NCBI GenBank assembly: GCA_900539325.1
Contig: UQCC01000001.1
Coordinates: forward strand, 124,001 to 188,000
Source of the DNA: an uncultured Eubacterium sp.
GTDB taxonomy: Bacteria > Bacillota > Clostridia > Oscillospirales > Acutalibacteraceae
Direction of reading: 5' to 3'
Length of the DNA: 64,000 bases
The notes under the pieces are model-generated. The model was given only the letters and a program-made list of their open reading frames with translations. It was not told the origin of the DNA and made no database searches. Made by a program: the position numbers and the translations under genes. Shown one piece after another: positions 50,917 to 59,862 of this stretch (position 1 is the stretch's first letter; each line of letters opens with the position of its first letter).

Positions 50917-52977
50917 ATGAATGTAACGGTTAATAATAAAACTCTGTCACTTCTTGTAAACGACTTGAAGTCAAACGACGATATTATTGAATTTTTAAAT
51001 TCTGTCATTGATGAAGAATTTGAAAAAGAAACACCTGATTGTGATTTAATTAATGATTGTATTGACGCCATTGCAAGCCTTGACGATGATGACAGCAAAA
51101 AGCCCGTTCTTCATATTGCCTTAACTCCCCAAACTATCAAAAAAATCGTTAACCCACATCGTTCATCATGGAATAATTTAAACAGAGCACTTCGTGTAGC
51201 TATAATAGCCGCAATTATTGCAACAGGTACAGTAAGCGTTAATGCCGCAGTTAATTCCGTAACGGGAGTAAATCTTATCAAAGAATTAGCTTCAGCTGTT
51301 GTTGAAGTGTTTACATCTTCCGATGATGAAAAAAATAAACAAATAAAAACAGAAAAACCAATAAAATCCAAAAAGCAGAGTAATAAAGATTCGGAAGGAT
51401 CAAACGTTCAGATTGCAGAAGATGTTGAAAAAAATGAGTCGGCAGCTTCAACTTCGGACGATACTTCAATTGATAATAAAATAATTGATGATTCGCCTCA
51501 AGCTGTAAGTAATTCTTCATATAATAAAACAGATGTTAAAACCGATGATAAACCGCTGATTACCAGACCGAGTGTATCTTATGCACCGTCGGTTGACAAT
51601 GGTAAAGACCCTGAGAAAAACGACAATAATAAAGATAACAACGATATACCTTCAAAAACTTTTAAAGGTGTAGAAGCACAATATGCTTCAATGAAGCGTA
51701 ATCTTGTAATTGGCGAAACCCTTGATTATACAGGTATGACTGTTTATGCTGTTTACAGTGACGGTTCAAAAGAGCAGATAAGTCTTAGCGATTGTACCTA
51801 TCAAAAAGCGTTTGATACCTCGAAAGTCGGTGACTATACTCTTCAGGTTCAGTACAAATCGGCTGTTTTCAATTTCGGTGTAACTGTTCGTCCGGATGAA
51901 GAAACACGATATAGCAGTATTTGTTCAAATGATGAATTTGATTATCTTCTTGCAGATAAGGGTGCATATATCACAAAATACAAAGGAAGTTCTGATGTAT
52001 TGACGCTTGATTATGTAGACGGAAACAGCGTATATGCATTAAGTCCAAAATTGTTTGAGTCAGGCGGTATAAAAGAAATCTCATCTTCAACTGTCACCAA
52101 GCTTTATGATTCTGTATTTAAAAACTGCAAGAGCCTTGAAAAGGTCAATATGCCAAATTGTAATGTAATCGGAAGCGAAGCATTTAACGGCTGTGAAAAT
52201 CTTTTTGATTTTACACTCGCCGATACGCTTACTTCAATAGGCAACGGTTCGTTTGCAAAATCAGGTATTGAATCTGTAACTCTCGGCAGTAAAATTACAA
52301 ACATTCCGGAATTCGCATTTTCTGAATGCTCGGCATTAATTGAGGTAAATATGCTCGGTAAAGTAACAAAAATAGGCAACAATGCATTTTCCGAATGTTC
52401 GTCGCTTATGAATGTAAACGGTACGGCTTACATTTCGTCTGTAGGTGATTTTGGATTTTATTCGTGTGAAAATATGGAGTTTGATGCTCAACCTACACGG
52501 CTTCATTCGGTTGGCAATTGCGGTTTTGCTATGTGTAAGACTCTTGATTTGGGAGAACTTTACGGTCTTGTTTCAACCGGAGTACAGGCATTTCAATATT
52601 GCAGCAATATTGACAGTGTTTGTATTTCGGGAGATGTAACCACCATTCCGAATGCGGCATTTCAGGGTGCTCATATCAAGGAACTTGTTATTGAGGAGGG
52701 CGTTGAGGTTATAGAACCTTACGCTTTTATGAGCACTCTTGTTAAAGAAATTGAGCTTCCACGCTCTGTTACCGAAATTGGTACATATTCTTTTTACACT
52801 ACCGCACTTACAGCGGTAAAAGGTGGAGAAAATGTACAAACTGTTGGCTCTCGTGCATTTTATCCGTCAAGGCGGTTGACGATTTATGCCAACAGTGAAA
52901 ATGCTCTTGTGCGGTTTGCCCGTGATAATAATATAAAATTCATTGTGGGCAACAGAGGCGAAGAGCAGGAGATATAA
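50917..52977 (+). CDS. Membrane anti-sigma-like protein with Ig and BspA-type LRR ectodomain
   Basis: The 686-residue protein has a short cytoplasmic part (1-90, NSVIDEEFEKETPDCDLINDCIDAI, an acidic helical pattern seen in Ruminococcus-type anti-sigma proteins), one membrane helix (91-111, ALRVAIIAAIIATGTVSV), a disordered linker rich in Ser, Asp and Lys (120-240), a BIG3-like Ig domain (245-325, LVIGETLDYTGMTVYAVYSD) and a BspA-type leucine-rich-repeat block (345-680; repeats such as LTSIGNGSFAKSGIESVTLG). The layout is like RsgI-type anti-sigma factors, where an outside binding domain controls an inside sigma inhibitor, but the sensor here is an LRR block. ATG 50917 follows AAAGGAGG. The role is inferred from layout and gene order. 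Confidence 0.8.
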   Translation: MNVTVNNKTLSLLVNDLKSNDDIIEFLNSVIDEEFEKETPDCDLINDCIDAIASLDDDDSKKPVLHIALTPQTIKKIVNPHRSSWNNLNRALRVAIIAAIIATGTVSVNAAVNSVTGVNLIKELASAVVEVFTSSDDEKNKQIKTEKPIKSKKQSNKDSEGSNVQIAEDVEKNESAASTSDDTSIDNKIIDDSPQAVSNSSYNKTDVKTDDKPLITRPSVSYAPSVDNGKDPEKNDNNKDNNDIPSKTFKGVEAQYASMKRNLVIGETLDYTGMTVYAVYSDGSKEQISLSDCTYQKAFDTSKVGDYTLQVQYKSAVFNFGVTVRPDEETRYSSICSNDEFDYLLADKGAYITKYKGSSDVLTLDYVDGNSVYALSPKLFESGGIKEISSSTVTKLYDSVFKNCKSLEKVNMPNCNVIGSEAFNGCENLFDFTLADTLTSIGNGSFAKSGIESVTLGSKITNIPEFAFSECSALIEVNMLGKVTKIGNNAFSECSSLMNVNGTAYISSVGDFGFYSCENMEFDAQPTRLHSVGNCGFAMCKTLDLGELYGLVSTGVQAFQYCSNIDSVCISGDVTTIPNAAFQGAHIKELVIEEGVEVIEPYAFMSTLVKEIELPRSVTEIGTYSFYTTALTAVKGGENVQTVGSRAFYPSRRLTIYANSENALVRFARDNNIKFIVGNRGEEQEI

Positions 52978-52993
52978 GAGAGGAGATACAAAT

Positions 52994-55900
52994 ATGAAAA
53001 AGTTTTTATCTGTATTATTAAGTATAATTATGGTTTTGTCGGTTTGTCCGCTTACAGCACTTGCGGAGGAGGTTGTAGCCGCTTATGAAAGCAATACGGC
53101 GGAGGGCGAAACCGGCTCTGCAATCGAACCGGACCAAACTGACCTCGGAATAAATGTATCGGCATCCGGCAGTAATGATTATTGCACCTGGTCATATGAT
53201 TCCGAAACAAAAACCATGACGATTAACGGCAAACTTATAAAAGGTATGCCCGATGGGGAATATCCAAATGCACTTCCTACATATACCGTTGATGAAAGCG
53301 GCAATAAGGTGTTTGCCTATTTCGGATTTGAAAATCTTATTTTCGGCAGTGATGTCAGAGAATTTGAGTTGGCTTATATTAATAAAAGTTATTATCCGAA
53401 TTTGAAGTTTGTTTCGCTTGAAAATACTAAGGTTACCGTTATCGGCGAAAAGTTGTTTGAATGTTGCAATGCAAGTGAAATTAAACTTCCTGAAAATTTG
53501 GAAGACATTGGTGATGACGCTTTTCATTCAAGCAATATTGATAATATTGTGATTCCGTCAAAGGTAACGCATATCGGTGCTTCTGCTTTTGCTGAGTCAG
53601 CTGTGACAACAGTTTCTTTTGGAAACATTCATGCAACGGTAGATGATTATGTTTTTAAAAACTGTAAATATCTTACATCGGTTGATATGCAAAATGCAGT
53701 CTTAACTTCAGGTAACGACACACCTATGGTTCCGAAGGGAATTTTTATGGGTTGCACAATGCTTAACGATGTAAAACTTAATGATAACATCAAAACAGTC
53801 GGTTCATCGGCATTTAGCGGTTGCTCATCGCTTGAATCTGTCAGCATTCCTAATGCAGATATTATTCAGTTTAACGCATTTACAGATTGTACAAAACTTT
53901 CAAATCTTAACAGAAATTCGGATAAGAAAATAACTATCGGTCAGTTCGCATTTTCCGGTACCTCATCACTTCAAAACGAAGATTTTAATAATATTGTCGG
54001 TCTCGGCCAATATGCATTTCAACATTCTGCTGTTCAAAATTGTACAATATACAGCTACGGCTCAGAGGAGAACGCCGGTGAAAATGCATTTTATTGTGCT
54101 AAAAATTTGAAAAATGTAACAATTAAAAATAATTATATATCCAACTATATGTTTTCGAGAGCTGTTGTTGATACTGTAAATTTTGTATCCGCTGCCAAAG
54201 ACATGATATATTTTTATACCTATTGTTTTGCAAATGCTACGATTAAAAATATTAATATGAGTTTTCCGGAGGAAAGCACCATTAAAATCGGTTCTTATGC
54301 CTTTTCAGGAGCAAACTATATCGGTTCAAAGCCGTTAAAATTTGAAAGTGAAGGTTCTGTCACTATTAACAAATGTTCGTTTAAGAAATTTAACGGCGAA
54401 GTTGATTTTTCCGATTGCTATATTTCAAAAATATCATTGGAGGCTTTCCGTGAATCAACGATTTCAAAATTTGAAGCACAAGTCGGAGATAAAGTTGATA
54501 ATTATGCTTTTTCGGATTGCGGCAATCTCACCTCTTTTGTAAATACTGAATACAGAGCCGGAACAGCCTATGGCGATTATGTGTTTAATAACTGCCCAAA
54601 ACTCACAAAGTTTTATTCGGATACTCCCGAGGGGGATGTAGAGTCAAGCATTGGCAAGTATACATTCTATAACTGTCCTGCGTTGTCAGATGTGAAAATC
54701 GGTAAAGTTACGGAAATCGGTATGCATGCATTTGAAAATTGCACTTCGCTTGTATCCTTGTCGTTCCCTAATTTGCAGGTACTTGAAAGCAGTGCTTTTA
54801 TGAATTGTACTTCGCTTCAAACGATAGATATAGGCTACGCAAATGAAGTACCAAGTTGTGCTTTTAAATGTTGCTATTCGCTTGTAACCGTTAAACACAG
54901 CGGTGATGTTGTAAATGTAGCATCTGAAGCGTTTTATTGTTGTCAGGAACTTTTTAATTTTAATACATATACTGTGTTTTATATAGAAAGCAATGCCTTT
55001 AACGGTTGTGAAAATTTTGTTCCTAATTCACTTAAAAGGATAAAAACAATCGGAAATAATGCTTTTGAGTCCTGCCGTGCCATTACAACACTTCAATTTG
55101 GTGACTTCTTAAAATCAATAGGTGATGAGGCTTTTTCAGATTGTAGCAATCTTACAGATGTGACTTTTTCACCAACCGCTATAAAATTCGGTGAAAATAT
55201 ATTTGAAAATTGTTCAAAACTTAAAAATATGACCTTCAAAGGCTATACTTATGAAATGCCTTCAATGTTGGGAAATGTTAACTTTAGCGATCTTACAATC
55301 TACTGCGGTAAAGATACTTCTGCTGAAACATTTGCAAATTCCCATAAAATTAAGGTTGTTAACATTCTGCCTGAATTTTCAATCGGCGGAGATAATCAGG
55401 GTAAGTTGGATAACGGTCGCTGGTTTGTTGACAATGGCGTGCTTAAAATTTACGGTTCAGGCAGCGGCGAACTCGGTTCTGTGTTTATGTTAGCAGACGA
55501 CACCGAATATGCAACCGAAAATCTTATTAGGAATTATAATGTTACAAGTGTTGAATTCCATGGTAATATTACCTCTATTCCTGATAATTTCTTTAGCGGG
55601 TGCAGCTTTGATGAACTTACCAGGCTTGAGTTACCAGAATCAATTAAGAGTATCGGTGCAAATGCCTTTAATAAAGTGAAATCAACAAAAGGTTTTGAGG
55701 TTGTTATGCCTGCAAATATAGCTTCAATCGGTGACTATGCTTTTGCGAATTCATCTGTATTAAGCTTTGATTTCTCGTTGTGTAAAAATATATACACTCT
55801 CGGTGAGGGTGTGTTCAGCGGTAATCAAAAGTTGACTTCAATTGATATAAATACTCCCGCAATTCCTAAAAATGCTTTTTACGGTGATAAAGCACTCACC

Positions 55901-58576
55901 TCTGTAACGCTTCACAATCAAACTTCAATAGGTGACTCCGCATTTGAAAATACAGGTCTTACTGAAATCAATTTCCCAAATGCCCTTAATTTAATCGGCG
56001 ATTACGCTTTTAAAAATTCTGCAATTATTGGAGTTTCAATTCCGGCTTCTGTTAAAAAAATAGGTGCAGGTGTATTTACAAACTGCTTGAAGTTGATGAG
56101 CGTTACTGTTAATTCACTTGATACGGAATTTAACTTTGCTTCAATTATTTCACCTGAAAATTCGATGGGCTACAGAAGCGACGGCTCCCGTATTTACGGC
56201 TTTAAAATTAAGGCAGACCCTCGCAGTAAGGCACATGCCTATTCCGTAAAGGCTTTACTTGATTTGGAACCGATTAAACTTGCATATAACTCTACAGGTT
56301 ATGTGTCAAAGAATAAAAGTATAAATGATTGTGCTCGTTGGTATTATTATCCTGATGATAATACTTTGCTTATAACCGGTAATTCCGTTGTCGGCGGTAC
56401 ATTTTATGATGAAAATTATAATCCGGTAAACTTTGACAATGTTGATACAGTGAGATTTTTTGATGATGTATCTATTATCGAACCGGGGTGGAAAGCAATT
56501 AATCCTAAGAATGTATATATTTCCGAAATGACAAAGCAAATTTCGGATAAAGCATTTGCAGATTGTACAAATCTTCAAGCAATTAATATCCCTGATTCTG
56601 TAACAAACCTTGGCGAATATGCCTTCGATAAATGTTCGGGCCTTAAATCCGTAACGATAGGTAAAGGCGTTCAAAACATTTCTGCATTTGCCTTCAGAGA
56701 ATGTATTAAGCTTCAGGAACTTAATATTCTCGGTGCCGTAATTATCGGAAGAGCAGCATTTAAGGATTGCTCAAAGCTTGTTACACTTAATTTGCCTGAC
56801 ACATTGCAAACTGTTCGTACAACCGCATTCATTAATTGCTATTCTGTTATTCGTATTAACTTTGGCAAAAACTTAAGAATTATTGAAAGCTATGCTTTTG
56901 CAAACCTTCCGTTTTGTGATGAAATAAATATTGATTCAAATATTACAAATGTAAGTCAAAATGCTTTTTGTAATACAGGTATTTCAACCAAAGGTATAAC
57001 TGTCAATTATCTTGACGGTGCAACCTCCGTTTCCCTTAACGGATATAATGACGCAAATATTACAACGCTTAAATTTTCAAAGAAGTTTAAGAATTTACTT
57101 GATTACAACAAACTTTCATCACTAAAGGAAATAGTTGTAGAAGAGAATAACGAGAACGGTATTTATTCGTATCAGCATGGACTTTACGATAATACAACTC
57201 TTATTCTTGCTCCGCAGAATATTAAAACTCTTCAAATTAAGGACGGAACAACAAGGATTGCACCTTATGCAGCAAGGTATAACAGTTTCAGTATTGCTGT
57301 TATTCCTGACGGTGTAACCGAAATAGGAGATAATGCATTTTCCGATTCTTTAACACTTAAGGCTGTAAAATTCCCTAAAACAGTTGAAACAATCGGTAAT
57401 CGTGCGTTTGAAAATTGCACAAAAATCAAAACAATAAATATTCCAGACCCTGTAAAAACACTTGGTGAGAGAGCGTTTTATAACTGTAAAACGCTTGCTG
57501 CGGCTGTTCTTCCGGAAGGTTTGCAGGAAATCAAGAGTGAATGTTTTAATAACTGTAAGAATATTGTTTCGATGGTTGTTCCTCAAAGTGTAAAAACAAT
57601 CGGCGGCGGTGCTTTTTCAAATATGTCAAGCCTTGAAAAACTTTATGTGTGGAAATCAACAGTTGGTTATGCCATTGTAGGTGATTCGCCAAAAGTCACC
57701 GTTTTCACTTTAATAGGTTCACCGACATACGAATATGCCCGTAATTATAAAGTGCCTTTAAAAGGCTACACAGATGAAGAAGTGTTTGCAGATGAATGCT
57801 TTGCTGCGATTGAATCACTTGAAAGTTATCTCGGCTATTGTACCGAAGGTCACGGTGATATTGAGTGGTTAACCGTTTATGAACCGGATTGTGAAAATGA
57901 CGGCTATCGTATCGGTGTATGTGAATATTGTTCTGTTATTCTTAAAGAGGAGCATATCAAAGCACCGGGTCATAAATATCATCAGGTTGCTTACATTAAA
58001 GAAACCGAAACTCAACGAGGCATAAGAGTTTTCAAGTGCTTAAATTGCGGTGAAACCAAGACAACATACACAATTCCGACTTCATCGAAAGAACCGGAAG
58101 TAGGAGTTTACTATGTTCGAGGCTCGGTTGAAGCTCTTATTAACAGAAATGCAGGTATTTATGAAAACTTCGGTGTTGAAAATGCCAATGTAATTATCGA
58201 CGGCAATGTAGTTGCACGTACGGATGAATACGGCAGATTTTCATTTGAAATGAAATCCGGTACATATGCTGTAGAAATTGAATACAGCTTTGGATTTAAG
58301 AGAATGGTAGGTCTTACGATAACAGACCATGATGTTGTTCTTACCGAACCTATAAGAATTGTTGCTTGTGACTTTAATAAGGACGGCAGGGTGGATTCCG
58401 CCGACCAAAATCTGTTTAGAATTATCGTGTCAAGCAAAAAAGGCGATCCTGCATATTTGAGTTATGTTGACCTCAATCACGATGGATATATTAATGCAAA
58501 GGATTACTTGATTATTCAATATTTTGAAGGAACGGATGCACTTACATATCCTTATGATGAATTAAATCTTGCTTAA
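52994..58576 (+). CDS. Giant secreted BspA-type LRR protein with a full dockerin
   Basis: Starting at ATG 52994 (after GAGGAG), 1860 residues. Signal peptide 1-24 (VLSVCPLTALA). Leucine-rich repeats of the BspA/Treponema type fill about 100-780, 850-1080 and 1170-1575 (for example LKSIGDEAFSDCSNLTDVTF, VTEIGDNAFSDSLTLKAVKF), separated by two short non-repeat units near 795 and 1112. Then a double CxxC module (VCEYCS near 1642, KCLNCGE near 1680), a transthyretin-like unit (1705-1780) and a type I dockerin with two complete calcium loops (DFNKDGRVDSAD near 1792, DLNHDGYINAKD near 1826). The dockerin implies docking to a cohesin on a scaffold or cell surface; no cohesin is in the window. It is 16 bp after the LRR anti-sigma gene, in one operon. 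Confidence 0.88.
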   Translation: MKKFLSVLLSIIMVLSVCPLTALAEEVVAAYESNTAEGETGSAIEPDQTDLGINVSASGSNDYCTWSYDSETKTMTINGKLIKGMPDGEYPNALPTYTVDESGNKVFAYFGFENLIFGSDVREFELAYINKSYYPNLKFVSLENTKVTVIGEKLFECCNASEIKLPENLEDIGDDAFHSSNIDNIVIPSKVTHIGASAFAESAVTTVSFGNIHATVDDYVFKNCKYLTSVDMQNAVLTSGNDTPMVPKGIFMGCTMLNDVKLNDNIKTVGSSAFSGCSSLESVSIPNADIIQFNAFTDCTKLSNLNRNSDKKITIGQFAFSGTSSLQNEDFNNIVGLGQYAFQHSAVQNCTIYSYGSEENAGENAFYCAKNLKNVTIKNNYISNYMFSRAVVDTVNFVSAAKDMIYFYTYCFANATIKNINMSFPEESTIKIGSYAFSGANYIGSKPLKFESEGSVTINKCSFKKFNGEVDFSDCYISKISLEAFRESTISKFEAQVGDKVDNYAFSDCGNLTSFVNTEYRAGTAYGDYVFNNCPKLTKFYSDTPEGDVESSIGKYTFYNCPALSDVKIGKVTEIGMHAFENCTSLVSLSFPNLQVLESSAFMNCTSLQTIDIGYANEVPSCAFKCCYSLVTVKHSGDVVNVASEAFYCCQELFNFNTYTVFYIESNAFNGCENFVPNSLKRIKTIGNNAFESCRAITTLQFGDFLKSIGDEAFSDCSNLTDVTFSPTAIKFGENIFENCSKLKNMTFKGYTYEMPSMLGNVNFSDLTIYCGKDTSAETFANSHKIKVVNILPEFSIGGDNQGKLDNGRWFVDNGVLKIYGSGSGELGSVFMLADDTEYATENLIRNYNVTSVEFHGNITSIPDNFFSGCSFDELTRLELPESIKSIGANAFNKVKSTKGFEVVMPANIASIGDYAFANSSVLSFDFSLCKNIYTLGEGVFSGNQKLTSIDINTPAIPKNAFYGDKALTSVTLHNQTSIGDSAFENTGLTEINFPNALNLIGDYAFKNSAIIGVSIPASVKKIGAGVFTNCLKLMSVTVNSLDTEFNFASIISPENSMGYRSDGSRIYGFKIKADPRSKAHAYSVKALLDLEPIKLAYNSTGYVSKNKSINDCARWYYYPDDNTLLITGNSVVGGTFYDENYNPVNFDNVDTVRFFDDVSIIEPGWKAINPKNVYISEMTKQISDKAFADCTNLQAINIPDSVTNLGEYAFDKCSGLKSVTIGKGVQNISAFAFRECIKLQELNILGAVIIGRAAFKDCSKLVTLNLPDTLQTVRTTAFINCYSVIRINFGKNLRIIESYAFANLPFCDEINIDSNITNVSQNAFCNTGISTKGITVNYLDGATSVSLNGYNDANITTLKFSKKFKNLLDYNKLSSLKEIVVEENNENGIYSYQHGLYDNTTLILAPQNIKTLQIKDGTTRIAPYAARYNSFSIAVIPDGVTEIGDNAFSDSLTLKAVKFPKTVETIGNRAFENCTKIKTINIPDPVKTLGERAFYNCKTLAAAVLPEGLQEIKSECFNNCKNIVSMVVPQSVKTIGGGAFSNMSSLEKLYVWKSTVGYAIVGDSPKVTVFTLIGSPTYEYARNYKVPLKGYTDEEVFADECFAAIESLESYLGYCTEGHGDIEWLTVYEPDCENDGYRIGVCEYCSVILKEEHIKAPGHKYHQVAYIKETETQRGIRVFKCLNCGETKTTYTIPTSSKEPEVGVYYVRGSVEALINRNAGIYENFGVENANVIIDGNVVARTDEYGRFSFEMKSGTYAVEIEYSFGFKRMVGLTITDHDVVLTEPIRIVACDFNKDGRVDSADQNLFRIIVSSKKGDPAYLSYVDLNHDGYINAKDYLIIQYFEGTDALTYPYDELNLA

Positions 58577-58615
58577 AACGGTATTACGCTATACAGCTTA
58601 ATATATGGGTAGTTA

Positions 58616-58651
58616 AGGAGAACAGGGCTGAGAATTCAGCCCTGTTCTCCT
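58616..58651. repeat. 16-bp perfect hairpin after the giant LRR gene
   Basis: AGGAGAACAGGGCTGA (58616-58631) is perfectly complementary to 58636-58651 around a GAAT loop. Neither side carries a clear T-run, so it is not a standard terminator; it may protect the mRNA end. Confidence 0.7.
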
Positions 58652-58656
58652 ATTAA

Positions 58657-58698
58657 AAAAGTGTTACGGACAAATAAATGTTCGTAACACTTTTCTTA
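58657..58698. terminator. Bidirectional terminator between convergent surface-protein genes
   Basis: AAAAGTGTTACGGAC (58657-58671) pairs with GTTCGTAACACTTTT (58680-58694), with one G-U pair; followed by CTTATTT. Confidence 0.85.
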
Positions 58699-59850
58699 TT
58701 TGTTTCTGTATTCTTTTAACAGTTTTGCATAATCTTTTGCATTTACCGTTCCGTCTTGAACAACATCAAAATAAGAGTTTGATTTGTTGTAGTAATCAAT
58801 AAAGCTTATGCTGTATTCATTTTCGCAATTTTCACATCCGATTGTTACATTGTCACCGTCAAAGGTTTTAATTTTGTAACTGTGTCCGAGAGCGTAAAGC
58901 TTGTTTGTGTAGGATTTTCCGCACCCTATGCAGGTAAACACGCTGTATCCGTCTTTTTCACAACTCGGTTGCTCAACGATTTTTTCCGTGTAAATATGCT
59001 CGGTACATTCAAATGCAAAATTGATTTTAAAACTTCCTGTGTTAATCGGGTTTTTGTATTTAGCCGAAAGATAATATCTTTTGCCTGCCGTCAAATTGTA
59101 CTCAATGCTGAAATTCAGATTGCTGTCGTCCTTGCCGTCACCGTCGTCATTGTAAGCGATTGCACTCTTTTTCATTGTGCTAAAGTTATCGGAATATGTA
59201 TAAGTTTGTGCGTCATAAATAAGTCCGAATGTGTCATCACTTGACGATGAAGAAAAGGTGACTGTACAATTCGTTTTCGGAGCAAACGACCAAATACTTT
59301 GTCCGTTACCGCTTTTTATTGTTGCATTGCTCGCACCAACGGTAACAGGGGAGTCAAACATTATGTAATTTTGTAAGCAATAGCTTTGTGCATAACTGTT
59401 TGCGTCACATTCTGCAACAAAACCGTTTGTAAGATTCATTTGGCTGTTATAGCCGAATGCGTTGTCACCGATTGTTGTTACACTGCTCGGAACAGTTATT
59501 GATTTAAGCGTGTCACTGCCTGCAAATGCCGCCGTTCCGATATATGTTAATGTGTCGGGAAGCGTTACACTTGTCAGTTTCTGCTCAAAGCAAAAGGCAA
59601 AGTCACCGATTTTCGTTACACCGTTTTCAACAACAATGTTCGATGTTTTATCTTTATAATTGTTCCACGGTACAGTTTCGTAGTTGTCTGCCGTAAAATC
59701 TTCTGTGTCGGATTTTATCGTCAGTGTTTTTGTGTTACTGTCGTAATTCCACCCCGATTGATCGGCAAGTGCGGTAGCCGTTCCTGCCGTAACAGCCGAG
59801 GCACTCATTATTAAGCCCAAAAGAAGGGCAATCGTTTTTTTCTTATTCAT
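58696..59850 (-). CDS. Secreted LRR protein with a degenerate half dockerin
   Basis: A 384-residue exported protein. Signal peptide 1-29 (ATALA). Residues 33-165 hold three to four BspA-type leucine-rich repeats (VTKIGDFAFCFEQKLTSVTL, LTYIGTAAFAGSDTLKSITV). A beta-rich unit follows (170-285), then CxxC modules (CEKDGYSVFTCIGCGKSY, IGCENCENEY). The end carries one calcium-loop-like segment, DVVQDGTVNAKDYAKLLKEY, with position 3 of the loop changed to Val. The NAKDY motif is shared with the two other dockerin-like ends in this island. It is 12 bp after the FIVAR protein gene, in one operon. Confidence 0.82.
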   Translation of the reverse strand: MNKKKTIALLLGLIMSASAVTAGTATALADQSGWNYDSNTKTLTIKSDTEDFTADNYETVPWNNYKDKTSNIVVENGVTKIGDFAFCFEQKLTSVTLPDTLTYIGTAAFAGSDTLKSITVPSSVTTIGDNAFGYNSQMNLTNGFVAECDANSYAQSYCLQNYIMFDSPVTVGASNATIKSGNGQSIWSFAPKTNCTVTFSSSSSDDTFGLIYDAQTYTYSDNFSTMKKSAIAYNDDGDGKDDSNLNFSIEYNLTAGKRYYLSAKYKNPINTGSFKINFAFECTEHIYTEKIVEQPSCEKDGYSVFTCIGCGKSYTNKLYALGHSYKIKTFDGDNVTIGCENCENEYSISFIDYYNKSNSYFDVVQDGTVNAKDYAKLLKEYRNK

Positions 59851-59862
59851 TTTTTGCCCTCC

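Noticed and set aside
53200..57700. Repeats in the giant LRR gene as a CRISPR-like or DNA tandem array
   Set aside because: The repetition is at protein level (leucine-rich repeats) with diverged DNA; no conserved direct repeat and spacer pattern.
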